The notes under the pieces are model-generated. The model made no database searches. It was not told where the DNA came from and worked only from the letters and a program-made list of their open reading frames with translations. The position numbers and the translations under genes were made by a program. This document shows, one piece after another, positions 28,244 through 40,340 of a stretch of 64,000 nt of DNA (position 1 is the stretch's first letter; each line of letters opens with the position of its first letter). The stretch spans positions 3,486,001-3,550,000 of the forward strand of contig CP034537.1 of NCBI GenBank assembly GCA_004000515.1, in the 5' to 3' direction. Source of the DNA: Pseudomonas poae (lineage in GTDB: Bacteria > Pseudomonadota > Gammaproteobacteria > Pseudomonadales > Pseudomonadaceae).

Positions 28244-29427
28244 TCAGGACTTCTGGCCAACCAGGCTATCCACCGACGGCACCCGTGTATCGCTCTCCAT
28301 CTGCGTTTCGTGCTCCAGTTGATGACTGAAACGGTCCAGTGAGCCTTGGGCCGGCTGCGCATCGCTGGCGAACACCGGCGGGCTGAGAATATACGCGCCG
28401 AGCAAGCGGCTTAGCGCCGCGAGGCTGTCGATGTGGGTGCGTTCGTAGCCATGGGTGGCATCGCATCCGAATGCCAGCAACGCGGTGCGGATATCGTGGC
28501 CGGCGGTCACGGCCGAATGGGCATCGCTGAAGTAGTAACGGAACAGGTCGCGGCGTACCGGCAAGTCGTTATCCGACGCCAGGCGCAGCAAATGCCGGGA
28601 CAAATGATAGTCATAAGGCCCGCCCGAATCCTGCATGGCCACGCTCACCGCATGCTCGCTGGAATGTTGGCCGGGGCGACCGGGGCAATGTCGATCCCCA
28701 CGAACTCACTGACATCCCAAGGCAGGGGCAGCGGCAGCGCCACTGCCGGTTTCTTCGGTGATGGTGAACAGCGGATGGCAGTCGATCAGCAACGGCTCGC
28801 CGCTGTCGATGATTGCCTTCAGCGCAGCGAGGAGGGCGGCGACACCGGCTTTGTCATCCAGGTGACGGGCGCTGATATGCCCGCTTTCGGTGAACTCGGG
28901 CAGGGGGTCGAAGGCCACATAGTCACCGACGCTGATTCCCAGCGAATCGCAATCGGCGCGGGTTGCGCAGTAGGCGTCGAGGCGCAGCTCCACGTGGTCC
29001 CAGCTCACCGGCATCTCATCCACGGCGGTGTTGAACGCATGCCCGGACGCCATCAATGGCAACACGCTGCCACGGATCGCGCCGTTGTCGGTGAACAGAC
29101 TGACCCGGCTGCCTTCGGCGAAGCGGCTGGACCAGCAGCCTACGGGCGCCAGGGTCAGGCGGCCGTTGTCCTTGATCGCTCGCACGGCGGCACCGATGGT
29201 GTCCAAGTGGGCGGACACCGCACGGTCTGGGCTGTTTTTCTGGCCCTTGAGGGTGGCGCGGATGGTGCCGCGCCGGGTCATTTCAAACGGGATGCCAAGT
29301 TCTTCCAGGCGCTCGGCGACATAGCGCACGATGGTGTCGGTAAACCCGGTGGGGCTGGGAATGGCGAGCATTTCCAGCAGCACTTTTGCAGGTAGTTGAG
29401 GTCCGGTTCGGGGATGGTTCGGCTCAT
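28244..29427 (-). CDS. Osmoprotectant NAGGN system M42-family peptidase; three frameshifts
   Basis: About 394 residues after correction. A metallo-aminopeptidase-like protein (M42) found as the third gene of the N-acetylglutaminylglutamine amide operon. Features are LLEMLAIPSPTG, AHLDTIG (metal His/Asp), ARHLDDKAG and ITEETGSG. Frame changes are at 29383-29387 (one base missing), the G4 run 28725-28728 (one extra) and 28671-28672 (one missing). They restore GSGAAAALPWDVSEFVGIDIAPVAPGQHSSEHAVSV in steps. It may process the osmolyte dipeptide or its precursors; that is inference. Confidence 0.85.
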
Positions 29428-29472
29428 AAAGACTCCTGTTGGCTTGTAAGGATGTAGTGCCTCTAAAGGCCT

Positions 29473-29540
29473 CATCGCGGGCAAGCCCGGCTCCCACAGT
29501 TAATCGCATTCCAATGTGGAGCGGGCTTGCCCGCGATGAG
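29473..29540. repeat. REPIN (inverted REP pair) inside the NAGGN operon
   Basis: CATCGCGGGCAAGCCCGGCTCCCAC and, 18 bases on, its near inverse GTGGAGCGGGCTTGCCCGCGATG. In contrast to the other REPINs, this one separates genes transcribed in the same direction (ngg and the M42 peptidase). Confidence 0.87.
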
Positions 29541-29574
29541 GGCAGATCAGGCAACCCACCTCTCAAGCACTTGG

Positions 29575-31308
29575 CTAACTGTGGGGAAACAACAAATCCA
29601 CAAACCGCTCAGCCGTCGGCTGCGGTTCATGATTGGCCAATCCGGCCCGTTCGTTGGCTTCGATAAACACATACTCGGGTTGGTCGGCGGCGGGCACCAT
29701 CAGGTCCAGGCCCACCATCGGGATATCCAGAGCACGGGCGGCGCGTATGGCGGCGTCCACCAGCGTGGGGTGCAAGATCGCGGTGACGTCTTCCAGGCAA
29801 CCGCCGGTGTGCAGGTTGGCCGTGCGGCGCACGGCCAGGGTTTGGCCTTGCGGCAAAACGCTGCTGTAGTCGAAGCCGGCCGCGTGAAGGGTGCGTTGGG
29901 TTTCGGCGTCGAGGGGGATTTTACTTTCGCCATCAGTGGCCGCCTGACGGCGACGGCTCTGGGCCTCAATCAAGGCGCCGATCGAGTGATGCCCATCGCC
30001 GGTGACTTCCGCCGGGCGACGAATCGCCGCCGCGACCACCTCGAAACCGATTACCAGGATGCGCAGGTCCAGGCCTTCGTGAAAACTCTCCAGCAGCACC
30101 CGGCTGTCGAACTGGCGCGCCGCTTCAATGGCGTGCTGCACTTCTTCAATCGTCCGCAGGTCCACGGCCACGCCCTGGCCTTGCTCACCGTCCAGCGGCT
30201 TGACCACGATGCGCTGGTGCTCGTCGAGAAACTCCAGATTGTCGTCGGCGCTGCCGGCCAATTGCTGCGACGGCAGTTGCAAACCGGCGGCTTTGAGCAC
30301 CTTGTGGGTCAGGCTTTTGTCCTGGCACAGGGTCATGCTGATGGCGCTGGTCAAGTCGCTCAGGGATTCACGACAACGCACGCGGCGGCCGCCGTGGCTC
30401 AAGGTGAATAACCCGGCATCCGCGTCATCGACCTGCACATCGATGCCGCGCCGATGGGCTTCCTCGACGATGATTCGCGCATAGGGGTTAAACCCTGCCT
30501 GTGGCCCAGGGCCAAGAAACAGCGGTTGGTTGATGCCGTTCTTGCGCTTGATTGCAAACGTGGTCAGCGCGCGAAACCCGAGCTTGGCATAGAGGTTCTT
30601 GGCCTGGCGGTTATCGTGCAACACCGACAGGTCCAGGTAGCTCAGGCCACGGCTCATGAAGTGCTCCACCAGGTGGCGCACCAGCACTTCACCCACACCG
30701 GGGCGGGTGCATTGTGGGTCCACCGCCAGGCACCATAGGCTGCAACCGTTTTCCGGGTCGTGAAAGGCTTTCTGATGATTGAGGCCCATCACGCTGCCGA
30801 TCACCGCGCCGCTGTCCTCGTCTTCTGCCAGCCAGTACACCGGGCCACCTTGATGGCGCGGCGTGAGGCGTTCGGCATCGACCGGCAACATGCCGCGCCC
30901 TTGATAAAGCTGGTTCACCGCCAGCCAATCCGCCTCGCTTTGGACCCGGCGAATCCGAAAGCCGCGAAACACACGGGTGGCGGGGCGATAGTCGGTGAAC
31001 CACAAGCGCAGGGTGTCGGACGGGTCGAGGAATAACTGCTGCGGGTCGATCCCCAGGATCTGCTGGGGCGCGGCCACATACAGCGCGATATCCCGTTCGC
31101 CGGCTTGCTCGTTGAGCAACTCCTGAGCGAGGCTGGCGGGGTCGGGAAATGTATGGCCGATCAACAACCGGCCCCAACCGCAATGTACGGCGATGGGTTC
31201 TGCGCCCAGTGGGCTGCCATCTTCAGCCAGACGGGCTTGCAGGCGTTCGTAGGTCGGCGCCTGGCCCTTGAGCAAACGTTGGCTGTAAGCCGCCGCGAGA
31301 GGTTTCAT
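29575..31308 (-). CDS. ngg: N-acetylglutaminylglutamine synthetase
   Basis: 577 residues, two fused domains. A GNAT acetyltransferase (about 115-290, with LAVDPQCTRPGVGEVLV as acetyl-CoA loop) is followed by an ATP-grasp ligase (about 300-575, with IVVKPLDGEQGQGV and VFIEANERAGLANH). It makes the dipeptide N-acetylglutaminylglutamine, which AsnO amidates to the osmolyte NAGGN. The ATG at 31308 overlaps the asnO stop region, so the two are translationally coupled. Confidence 0.9.
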   Translation of the reverse strand: MKPLAAAYSQRLLKGQAPTYERLQARLAEDGSPLGAEPIAVHCGWGRLLIGHTFPDPASLAQELLNEQAGERDIALYVAAPQQILGIDPQQLFLDPSDTLRLWFTDYRPATRVFRGFRIRRVQSEADWLAVNQLYQGRGMLPVDAERLTPRHQGGPVYWLAEDEDSGAVIGSVMGLNHQKAFHDPENGCSLWCLAVDPQCTRPGVGEVLVRHLVEHFMSRGLSYLDLSVLHDNRQAKNLYAKLGFRALTTFAIKRKNGINQPLFLGPGPQAGFNPYARIIVEEAHRRGIDVQVDDADAGLFTLSHGGRRVRCRESLSDLTSAISMTLCQDKSLTHKVLKAAGLQLPSQQLAGSADDNLEFLDEHQRIVVKPLDGEQGQGVAVDLRTIEEVQHAIEAARQFDSRVLLESFHEGLDLRILVIGFEVVAAAIRRPAEVTGDGHHSIGALIEAQSRRRQAATDGESKIPLDAETQRTLHAAGFDYSSVLPQGQTLAVRRTANLHTGGCLEDVTAILHPTLVDAAIRAARALDIPMVGLDLMVPAADQPEYVFIEANERAGLANHEPQPTAERFVDLLFPHS

Positions 31309-31311
31309 CAA

Positions 31312-33083
31312 TCAGATTCCTTGTTCGCTGAGCCACAGGTTCAGCGCCGCCAGTTGCCACAGCTTGGAGCCGCGCAATGGGGTCAGTTGGCCCTGCGGGT
31401 CGGTGAGCAGGCGGTCGAGCATGGCGGGGTTGAACAGGCCGCGATCCTGGCTCGGATCCAAGAGCAGTTCACGTACCCAGTTGAGAGTGTCGCCCTGCAA
31501 GTGCTTGAGGCCGGGGACCGGAAAGTAGCCTTTCTTGCGGTCGATGACTTCGCTGGGAATCACCCGGCGTGCGGCTTCTTTCAAGACCTGCTTCCCGCCG
31601 TCGGGCAGTTTGAATTTGCCCGGCACGCGGGCCGACAGTTCCACCAAGCGGTAATCCAGGAACGGCGTACGCGCTTCCAGGCCCCAGGCCATGGTCATGT
31701 TGTCGACGCGTTTGACCGGGTCGTCCACCAGCATCACCGTGCTGTCCAGGCGCAAGGCTTTGTCCACCGCGGCGTCGGCGCCGGGCATGGCAAAGTGTTC
31801 GCGCACGAAGTCGCCAGCGGCGTCATTGGCCGTCAGCCATTTCGGCGCGACAGTGGCGGCGTAGTCATCGTAGCTGCGGTCGAAAAACGCCTCGCGATAG
31901 GCCGCATACGGGTCGCTGGCACCGTCCACCTGCGGGTACCAGTGGTAACCGGCGAAGAGCTCGTCGGCACCCTGGCCGCTCTGCACCACCTTGCAATGCT
32001 TGGCCACTTCCCGCGACAGCAGGTAGAAGGCGATGCAGTCATGGCTGACCATCGGCTCGCTCATGGCGCGGAACGCGGCGGGCAGTTGCTCGATGATCTC
32101 GCTTTCGGCGATGCGCAACTGGTGGTGGCGGGTGCCGTAGTGCTTGGCAATCAGGTCCGAATACTGGAACTCGTTGCCGGCCTCGCCACCGGCGTCTTCG
32201 AAGCCGATAGAGAAGGTCGAAAGATCCTGTACGCCGACTTCACGCAGCAGGCCGACGAGCATGCTCGAATCGACGCCCCCGGAAAGCAGCACGCCCACGT
32301 CCACCGCCGCACGTTGGCGGATGGCCACGGCTTCGCGGGTGCTATCCAGCACGCGGTCGGTCCAGTCTTCCAGGGTGAGATTGCGCTCATCCTCACGGGG
32401 CCGTAGGGCAGGGTCCACCAGGTTTTCTGTTCGGTCTTGCCGTGGGCATCGATGCGCATCCAGCTCGCCGGTGGCAGTTTTTCAATGCCTGCAAGCAAGG
32501 TGCGCGGTGCCGGCACCACGGCGTGGAAGTTCAGGTAATGGTTGAGCGCCACCGGATCGAGGATCGGGTTGATGTCGCCGCCTTTGAGCAGCGCCGGCAG
32601 GGCGGAGGCAAAGCGCAAACGCTGGCCGGTGCGCGACAGGTACAACGGTTTCACGCCAAGGCGATCCCGGGCGATAAACAGACGCTGGGCATCACGCTCC
32701 CAGATGGCAAAGGCAAACATGCCGTTGAGCTTGGGCAGCAGTGCTTCGCCCCAGGCGTGATAGCCCTTGAGCAGCACTTCGGTGTCGCCACCGGAGTAGA
32801 AGGCGTAGCCCAGGGCTTCCAGCTCTTCTCTCAGTTCCGGGAAATTATAGATGGCGCCATTGAAGGCCAGGGACAGGCCCAGGTGGGCGTCTACCATCGG
32901 TTGGGCCGAGCCGTCGGACAGGTCCATGATTTTCAGGCGTCGGTGGCCTAGGGCAATCGGCCCCTGGGCATGAAAACCCCAGGCGTCGGGGCCACGAGGG
33001 GCCAAGTGGTGGGTGATGCGCTCAATCGCAGCCAGGTCGGCAGGTTGGGCATCGAAACGTAATTCTCCAGCTAATCCGCACAT
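31312..33083 (-). CDS. asnO: N-acetylglutaminylglutamine amidotransferase (asparagine-synthase-like); frameshifted
   Basis: About 590 residues after correction. A class II glutaminase domain starts MCGLAGELRF, with Cys2 as nucleophile, plus LAPRGPDAWG and SLAFNGAIYNF. The synthetase domain has the PP-loop VLLSGGVDSSMLVG and GLEARTPFLDYRL. The frame changes at a G4 run (32397-32400). One more G gives LPYGPREDERNLTLEDW. First gene of the operon for the osmoprotectant NAGGN, expected to be induced by osmotic stress. Confidence 0.92.
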
Positions 33084-33391
33084 AAATTCCTTACCGGTTT
33101 TTCCGTTGGGGAGACTAAAACTCACAGCGCCTGAAGGGCGCACACCCAGAAACTGACCCGAGGCATTTGTGGGAGTTTTAGAACAATAAGTTATAAGTCG
33201 ACTTGATGGCTGGCGCGTAACGGCGGGCATCGACCCACGGGGCCTGTAATTGAGGGGTGGTAAAGGGTTATGGCTTCGACGCAAATTCCGGGTCAATCCG
33301 ACGGCTGACCGGGGCACTATTCGAATGGGTTCCGGCACTCGTCGCGCTTAGGCTGTGGGGTCATCAATTTCCGCATTTAAGGAGCGTTTTG
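33084..33391. other. Divergent promoter region between asnO and the NEL-ligase gene
   Basis: About 308 bases without a gene, serving two divergent long transcription units. An AT-rich patch around 33175-33210 probably holds the osmotically controlled asnO promoter. AAGGAG at 33379 is the ribosome site of the NEL gene. No clear promoter hexamers or T3SS-type (hrp) box were found by eye. Confidence 0.5.
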
Positions 33392-36300
33392 ATGACGCAA
33401 CAACGTGAATGGAGTGGCGTGGCGAAATCCGTCACGCACGACGAACTGGAGACGGTCTTGCTTGATTTGACGGGTGACCTGAGCAAGGCCCGGGTACTGC
33501 GCCAGACCTTGCCGCACTGGTTGGTCAAGGCCAAGCCCGAAACATCGCGTGCGCTGGAGCAAGCGCACATTGACAGTGAAGCGCTGCGTAAACGCGCCAA
33601 GGAGCGCCTGGCCCGCCTGCGCCCTTTGGATCGCTTCTGTGTGGAGCAGCTCAAGTTTTTCCTGGAGGGCAAGGGGATCAATACGCTGGATGTGGAGCGT
33701 GACGTGTTGGAACTGCCCAAGCGCGAACTGAGCGGTGTGCTTCCGAGCCTGGGTGGTCAACTGATAAAGACGGTCACTGTTACCCGGCACACATTGGTGC
33801 AGGCCGCTATGCAGAATTTCACCCAGGCCCAAGCCGACGGTGCCTTACCGGTTGATGCCGTGATTCGTTTGGCGTCTTCCAAACAGGTGGCGCCGAGTCT
33901 TTCGGCAGAGGCGTTTGTCGGTTATTGCCGCGAACTGGACCTGGGCGCGACCTATCAGAAACACATCGTCGATATCCTCGGGCTGCCGCCTTCGGCCACC
34001 GTCAGCGAGGGGGAGTTGAGCTACAACCCCGCGGTCGCGGACATCGGCCAGTCCCGTTGCCTCGACATGCAGACCGACCTGCATATCGCGTTGGCCAAGG
34101 GGGACATCCGTGAAACCACTCACGCTCGAATACTCGCACTGATCAAGGCTGACCGCCCAGTCCTGGAGCTTGGATACTTGTCGCCGGGCGGGAAGCCCAT
34201 GATCTGGCAGGGCCTGAACATAGGGGGGCATGCCTCTGGGGTGTACTGGTGTTCTGTGAGGCTGCCTCGGGCAGCCTTGCGGCTGGCGGGTTTGCAATCT
34301 ATATGCCCAACGAGCCGGTGCGACCCTGGTTTGAGTATCAGAGCCTGGACGACTTCAAGGAGTACCTGTCGTTGAAATTGCAGGTGCCCAGCTACCGGGC
34401 GTTTTTCAACGGGTATCTGGATGAGTCCGAGCGAGTGGATTTCTATGCCGAGTTCGACAAGAACCGCACGGTGGGTCGCCTGGAAGCCGTAGTGAGTTCA
34501 CACAGCCTGTCGGCGTTTTTCTTCGGTGCCTGTGTGGGGAAACTCCAGTTCGACGCCTTGGCATTGGCGGTACCCGTGGCACAAGTGGACGAAGACGCGC
34601 GTGAGAAGCGCCTGCAAGGCTACCTGGATGCGGCCCTCGACGTATTGAATGTGGCCGCGTTTGTGGTGCCTGTCTTGGGGCAACTGATGATGGGTGTGGC
34701 CATCGGTCAATTGCTGGGAGAAGTGTTCGACGGTGTCGAGGACTGGGCCCATGGCGACCAGACTGCAGCGCTGCGCCATCTGATCAATGTGGCCGAGAGC
34801 ATTGCGACCATGGCGCTGTTTGCCGCGGGTGGGCGCGTGGTGGGTTCGCTCAAACGCAAGCTTACGGGGTCGACGCAGTTCTTCGACACGATGGAGGCAG
34901 TGACCCCGGCCAATGGGCAGTCGAAGTTATGGCGCCCGCGGTTGTCTGCTTACCGCCAGGCGCTGGTGCTGGATGAACAGGCGGTGCCCAGTGCCCAGGG
35001 GGTTTACCAAGTCAACGGCCAGTCCTGTATCAAAATGGACGGCGATCTCTATGCCATTGACTATGACGCTGACATCGATCAGTGGCGCATCAACCACCCG
35101 CGACGACCCGATGCGTATCGTCCGCCCCTGGTGCATAACAACGAAGGAGGCTGGCAGCATGTTTTTGAGCGCCCGGAGCGCTGGCATGACCCGGTTTATC
35201 ATTTGTCTCGCCTGGATCCCAGCCTGGCCGTTCTGCCCCATGAACATCTGGAAAGCTTGGCCTCTGTCGTCGGAATATCACGCGAGCAATTGGCTCGATT
35301 GAACCTGGAGCATGAGGCGTTGCCCGCACGGTTCCAGGACTGTGTGGCGCGCTTTCGACAATTGAGCAAGATTCACGACTTGAAGTACTTCCTGGAGCGC
35401 GACATGCGTCCCCATGCCCGTACGGCTCGCACTCAGCTACTGGCCTTGCCCTTGCTGAGCGGCTGGCCCAAGGGACGTTTTTTCGAAGTGCTGGATGCGC
35501 ACGGTGACCTGGTGGAGCGCTACCCTGAGGTGGCTCCTTTTGACTACGAGGACCTGAGCATTCATATGACTCAGGAGCAACTCAAGGCCGGGGAGGTGAT
35601 GTCGACTCTGTTGAAAGCGTTGGACGGTGAGGAGTGTAGGCAATTGTTGGGGAGGGTGAGCACTCCGAGAAAGTGTTGTCGAAGCGCTTGCTAAACGCGA
35701 TCAAGCAACACCAGCAAACGCTCCATGAGCAGTTGTACCGCGACCATGACGGCGTTGCCACGCATGAGTTGGTGGCGATGAGAGCGCGATTCCCGCAGTT
35801 GCCGGCACGGATCGGCCAGGAGTTGTTGAACCAGGCAAGCAGCGCGCAGCGACTGCACGTGCGCAACACCAAACGGCTCCCCCTGAGCCTTGCCCAGAAG
35901 GCCCGTGAGGCGGCTGTCGTCATTGAGGAGGACAACGCGCTACTGGGGTTGTACCTTCCGGCACTGGCCAACGATGCGACACGCCGCGTGGCTGTCGGGA
36001 TGCTGGGGCATCTACCGGACTGGCCGAAGGAGCTGTTGCTACAGGTTCGCGATCAGACGTTGCTTGGCACTGTCGTGAACGAGGTCGGCCCGGCAACTGC
36101 CGCCACAAAATGCACGGTGCTGCAGACGGCAGCCGGCTTTCAGGCTGTGAATGACATTGGATTACCGTTGGGCGATGTCTCGGCCGAGCCGGAGGGGTTT
36201 TACCAGGCAGTGGTCGATGCCTTGCCTGTCGCACGCCGCACGGACATGGGCGTGGATGCGCCGTCGGGAGCCGCTATGTTGCGCCATAAGATACAGATGG

Positions 36301-38207
36301 CGGTCCAGAAAAACCGGCGTCGTGTCTCCGGCTACCTGTGGCCGGAGCGGGGAATGCCCGAGGAGCCGACTGCGTGCATCCAGGCGCAACTGCTGCCGGT
36401 AGAGGCGCCGCCGGCGGCGCTGGCGCGCAAGGTCAGGAAGCTCTACCCGCTGCTCACCGACAGGGAGGTGTCAGCATTCATTCAGCAAGCCGGCACCGAC
36501 CACCTGTCGCGGGCCAGGGCAGTTGAGGCCCTTGAGCAAGAGTACCAACTGTTGCATCGCGCGTTGAAAGCCTGGCGCAACGATATATCGGGCTACACCG
36601 CTGAGGATGGCTCGTTGTGGGACTTTCGCCTGAGTCGCACGCAAACGGTGAATGCCCTCGAGCATTGTTGGCGGCGCATGATCCGTGTGCCGGGTCGCGA
36701 CGGTGTAAAAGTGCCCGGTGTGTCGTTGGATGACCTGCTTCGAGGACGCTTGCCCACGTTGCCGCCCCAAGTGAGTTTTGAACATGTGCAAAGCTTGTCG
36801 CTGGCAAACCTCAAGCTCAACGATGATGTCGGCTATTTTCTCAAGCATTTCAAAGGGCTGCACAGTCTGGACTTGGCCGGTAATCAACTGACCCGCTTGC
36901 CTGAAGTGTTGTCGCAGATGCCGGAGTTGGAGCAATTGGTCCTGGCCAACAATAAACTGCAATTGAATCAGTATGACCGCGGCCGCCTGGCCAACATGCA
37001 GGACCTGCAGACGCTGAACCTCAGTGAAAACCCGTTGGTGGACCCTCCGGATGTCAGGCGCATGTTCGGGCTGCGTGAACTTATCCTGCGTGACTGTCAG
37101 CTCAAGGCGTTCCCCAACGGTTTACTGCGCCTGCCTCACCTGGACCTTGTCGACTTGCGCCAGAATGACATCCTGACGCTGCCCGACGGGCTGTTCGCGT
37201 TGCCCCTGCGCCTGGCCGAGACCTTCAACCTGCGGCACAACCCGCTGGATGTACCCACACGGCAAGCACTGGAGGATTTGCGCACTCGAATCGGCACTGG
37301 CATGGGGTTCATGGAGGATGACATTCCGCGGTTGAACGAACAGCGTGCCCGTGAAATCTGGCTGCCGGATGATGGGGTGGATGGGTTTGCCGATAAAGAT
37401 GTTCTGTGGGCCGGGCTCAAGGACGAGCCGGCTTCCGACAGCTTGTTTCAGTTGCTGGTCAAGCTGGGAGGGACCGCCGATGCCGCTCACGTTCGTGAAG
37501 ATCTGGATCGACGTGTCTGGCGGGTGCTGGAGGCCGCTGCGGACGATGCCGAGTTACGCAGTGAGATATTTGAGCGGACGGCCACACCCTTCAACTGCGA
37601 TGACGCCGTGGCGGATAGTTTCAGTCAGCTGGAAGTTTTGCTGGAACTGCGCGACATAGCTAAACGGGTCGAGCGTGGCGCGGCGACAGGGACGTCCTTG
37701 CTGGATCTGGGTAGACGGCTGTTTCGCCTGGATCATCTGGAGACGCTTGCACGTCAATACAGTCTCGAACACCCCGGCACCGATGCGCTGGAGGTAGGCT
37801 TGGCGTATCGGACTGGCCTTGCCGACAAATTCAATCTGCCGGGCCAGCCCAAGCATATGCGTTACGCTCGACTGGCCGGTGTGACCGCAAAGGCGCTGGA
37901 GCAGGCGCAAGCGCAACTGCAGGCGGCCGAACTGTCACCGCAACTGATGCAGTACCTGTCCCGTCTTCCGTTCTGGGTCAGCTACCTTAAACGCACGGCA
38001 GGCAGTCGGTTTGCCGCGCTGAATGAGCCGTTCGATCAGCGGATGGCGCAGGTCTTCGAGCAGGCCGAGACCTTGAGTGATGCCCGCTACCGCGAACAGA
38101 TGGACGCCATTCTGCGCGAGCAGAAACTCGCCGAAGGCGCCGAGATCGTGCGTCAGACGGATCAAGCGTTGAAGGCCAGTGAGTTGAGTGGCTGCCGGCT
38201 GCGTTAA
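33392..38207 (+). CDS. NEL-type E3 ubiquitin ligase, giant LRR protein with DUF6543-like N-terminus; two frameshifts
   Basis: About 1605 residues after correction. Residues 1-1100 form a DUF6543-like region containing a hydrophobic patch (LNVAAFVVPVLGQLMMGVA, about 420-440) and a GVYQVNG...MDGDLYAID module (about 530-560). Leucine-rich repeats span about 1135-1285 (LHSLDLAGNQLTRLPEVL; LEQLVLANNKL; LQTLNLSENPL; LRELILRDCQLKAFP; LVDLRQNDILTLP). The C-terminal 300 residues match the NEL domain of IpaH/SspH effectors, with catalytic Cys at about 1403 in TPFNCDDAVADSF (Cys-x-Asp). Frames join near 34246 (one C missing) and at G4 35649-35652 (one G missing; QLLGEGEHSEKVLSK). NEL enzymes pass ubiquitin to eukaryotic proteins, so host interaction is implied. 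No secretion genes are nearby. Confidence 0.85.
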
Positions 38208-40186
38208 TCATGCCTTCGCCACATTACTCCGAACCAAGGCCCGCACAGCAAAACGGTTCGGATGGCAGGCTTCGGCCACACTGCGCGGCAGTGGCAATGG
38301 TTCATCCTCCAGCCAGGCCGCCAGCAACTCGGCGGACAACGGTGCGGTGATCAGGCCACGGGAGCCATGGCCGCTGTTGACGTACAAACCATCCAGCCAG
38401 GGGCACGGCGTGTCGGGGGTATGTCGGGCGTCTTTGCGCAGCACGGCGTAGGCGTCGGCGAAGGCCGCCGCGTCGGCCAGCGGCCCGACGATCGGCAGGT
38501 AGTCCGGGCTGGTGCAGCGGAACGCCGCGCGGCCTTGTAGGGTGGCGGCGTCGAGGGCGTCGGCGTGCAGGCGCTGGGTGAGGTCGGCGGAAATGTCGTT
38601 GAGCATCGCTAGATTGCCGAGGTGATCGGCGGTCGTGGGCGTGAGGTCTTCGTTCTTGAAGTCAAAGCTGGCGCCGAGGGTGTGTTCGCCCAAACGCGGC
38701 GGGGCCACATAACCTTCGGCGCAGACCACAGTCGCCAGTGCCTGGCTTTCAGCGGTCTGCGGCAGGCGGGTGATTTGCCCGCGAATGCGTTTGAGGGCAG
38801 GTCGGCGAAGCGTTGGACTTCTGCGGCGCCAGCCAGTACCACCACCGGCGCGCTGGCCAGCAGTTGGTCTCCATCCCAGGCCTGCCAGAGTCCATCGGTT
38901 TTGCGCAGGTCGAGAACTTCGTGATGAGGCAGCACACTGATGCCGGGATGCCGCGCTTGCCATTCACACAAGGCAGGCGGATGCACCCAGCCGCCTTCAG
39001 GGAAGAACAAACCGCCGTGCGCCAAGGCAATCCCGGCTTTCGCTTGGGCCTGATCACGGTCGAGCAGGTGCAGCAGGTCGGGAGCGAAAGCGTCGGCCAA
39101 CTGCGCCTGGCGCTGACCTTCCTTGGCGTCGAAGGCCAGTTGCAGCACGCCGCAGCCGTCCCAGTCCACGCCTCGGTGCAGGTGTTCGAGCAGGCGGCGG
39201 GTGTGACCGAAACCAGCGACGATCATCTGCGAGAGCGCAGTGCCATGGGCGGACAGCTTGAGGTAGAGCACGCCCTGCGGGTTGCCCGATGCTTCCCGTG
39301 CCAGGCCGTCATGGCGTTCCAGCAGGTTCACCTGCCAGCCCCGCGCCGCCAGGCTGGCCGCCGTGGCACAGCCGGCCAGGCCACCGCCGATGACCAGGGC
39401 CTTGCGTTCACCCCTTACAGGCGCCGGTCGGGCGAACCACGGTTTGGGGTTGGGCGGCGGTGGTGTGCCTTCGGGCCAACCGAGAAATGCTCCGCGCAGG
39501 ATCTCCCACTTGTGACCGATCCCAGGTGTGCGCTTCATCTTGAATCCGGCGGCGTTGATGAGTCGCCTTACCCAGCCGGTGCTGGTAAACGTACTAATCG
39601 TCGAGCCGGGTGCCGCCAGGCGCGCCAATTCGGCAAACAGTTCGGCGGTCCACATGTCCGGGTTTTTCGCCGGCGCGAAGCCGTCGAGGAACCATGCATC
39701 GACCTGGGCATCCAGTTGCGGCAGTTGCTCCAGGGCATCGCCGATCAACAAGGTCAAGGTCACGCGGCCGTTATCCAGCACCAAGCGCTGGAAGCCTTGG
39801 TGGATGGCGATGTACTGCTTGAGCAATTGCTCGGCGAACAATTGCAGCTCTGGCCAGAGGGCGAGGGCGCGTTGCAGGTCGGCGTGACTTAGCGGGTACT
39901 TTTCCACGCTGACAAAATGCAGGCGCGCCCCGGCCACTGCGTGTTGCTCGAACAGTTGCCAGGCACACAGAAAATTCAGGCCCGTGCCGAACCCCGTTTC
40001 ACCAATCACCAACCGACCGCCCTCTGGCAGGGCGGCAAAGCGCTCCTGCAAACGGTTCTGTTCCAGGAACACATAGCGGGTTTCTTCAAGGCCCGACTTA
40101 TCGGAAAAATACACGTCGTCGAAGACCCGCGAATGCGGGCGGCCTTGGTCGTCCCAGTCGAGCTGGGCGTGGGATACGGGGTTCAT
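38208..40186 (-). CDS. mnmC: Bifunctional tRNA 5-methylaminomethyl-2-thiouridine methyltransferase/oxidase; frameshifted
   Basis: About 659 residues after correction. The N-terminal MnmD methyltransferase has GETGFGTGLNFLCAW, and the C-terminal FAD oxidase (MnmC1) starts ALVIGGGLAGCATAASLAARG. It finishes the mnm5s2U modification of wobble uridines. The frame changes at a G3 run (38795-38797). One more G gives ADLPLKRIRGQITRLPQT. Start at MNPVSHAQLDWDDQGRPHS, the family N-terminus. Confidence 0.93.
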
Positions 40187-40340
40187 GGGCGGCTCATAAT
40201 ATGAAGCAGGTAAAGACAAGGCGGCCATTCTAGCCGATCAAGCGGCAATGAATTGACCCACGGCAAGCGCGGATGGAATTTCCTCCCGCGTGTTGCTGCC
40301 CAATCCGCTAGTCTTGAGCCATCTTGAAACGGAGCTGCCC

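Noticed and set aside
33084..33391. hrp-box / type III promoter for the NEL gene
   Set aside because: No GGAAC-N16-CCAC-like pair was found by eye in the upstream region.
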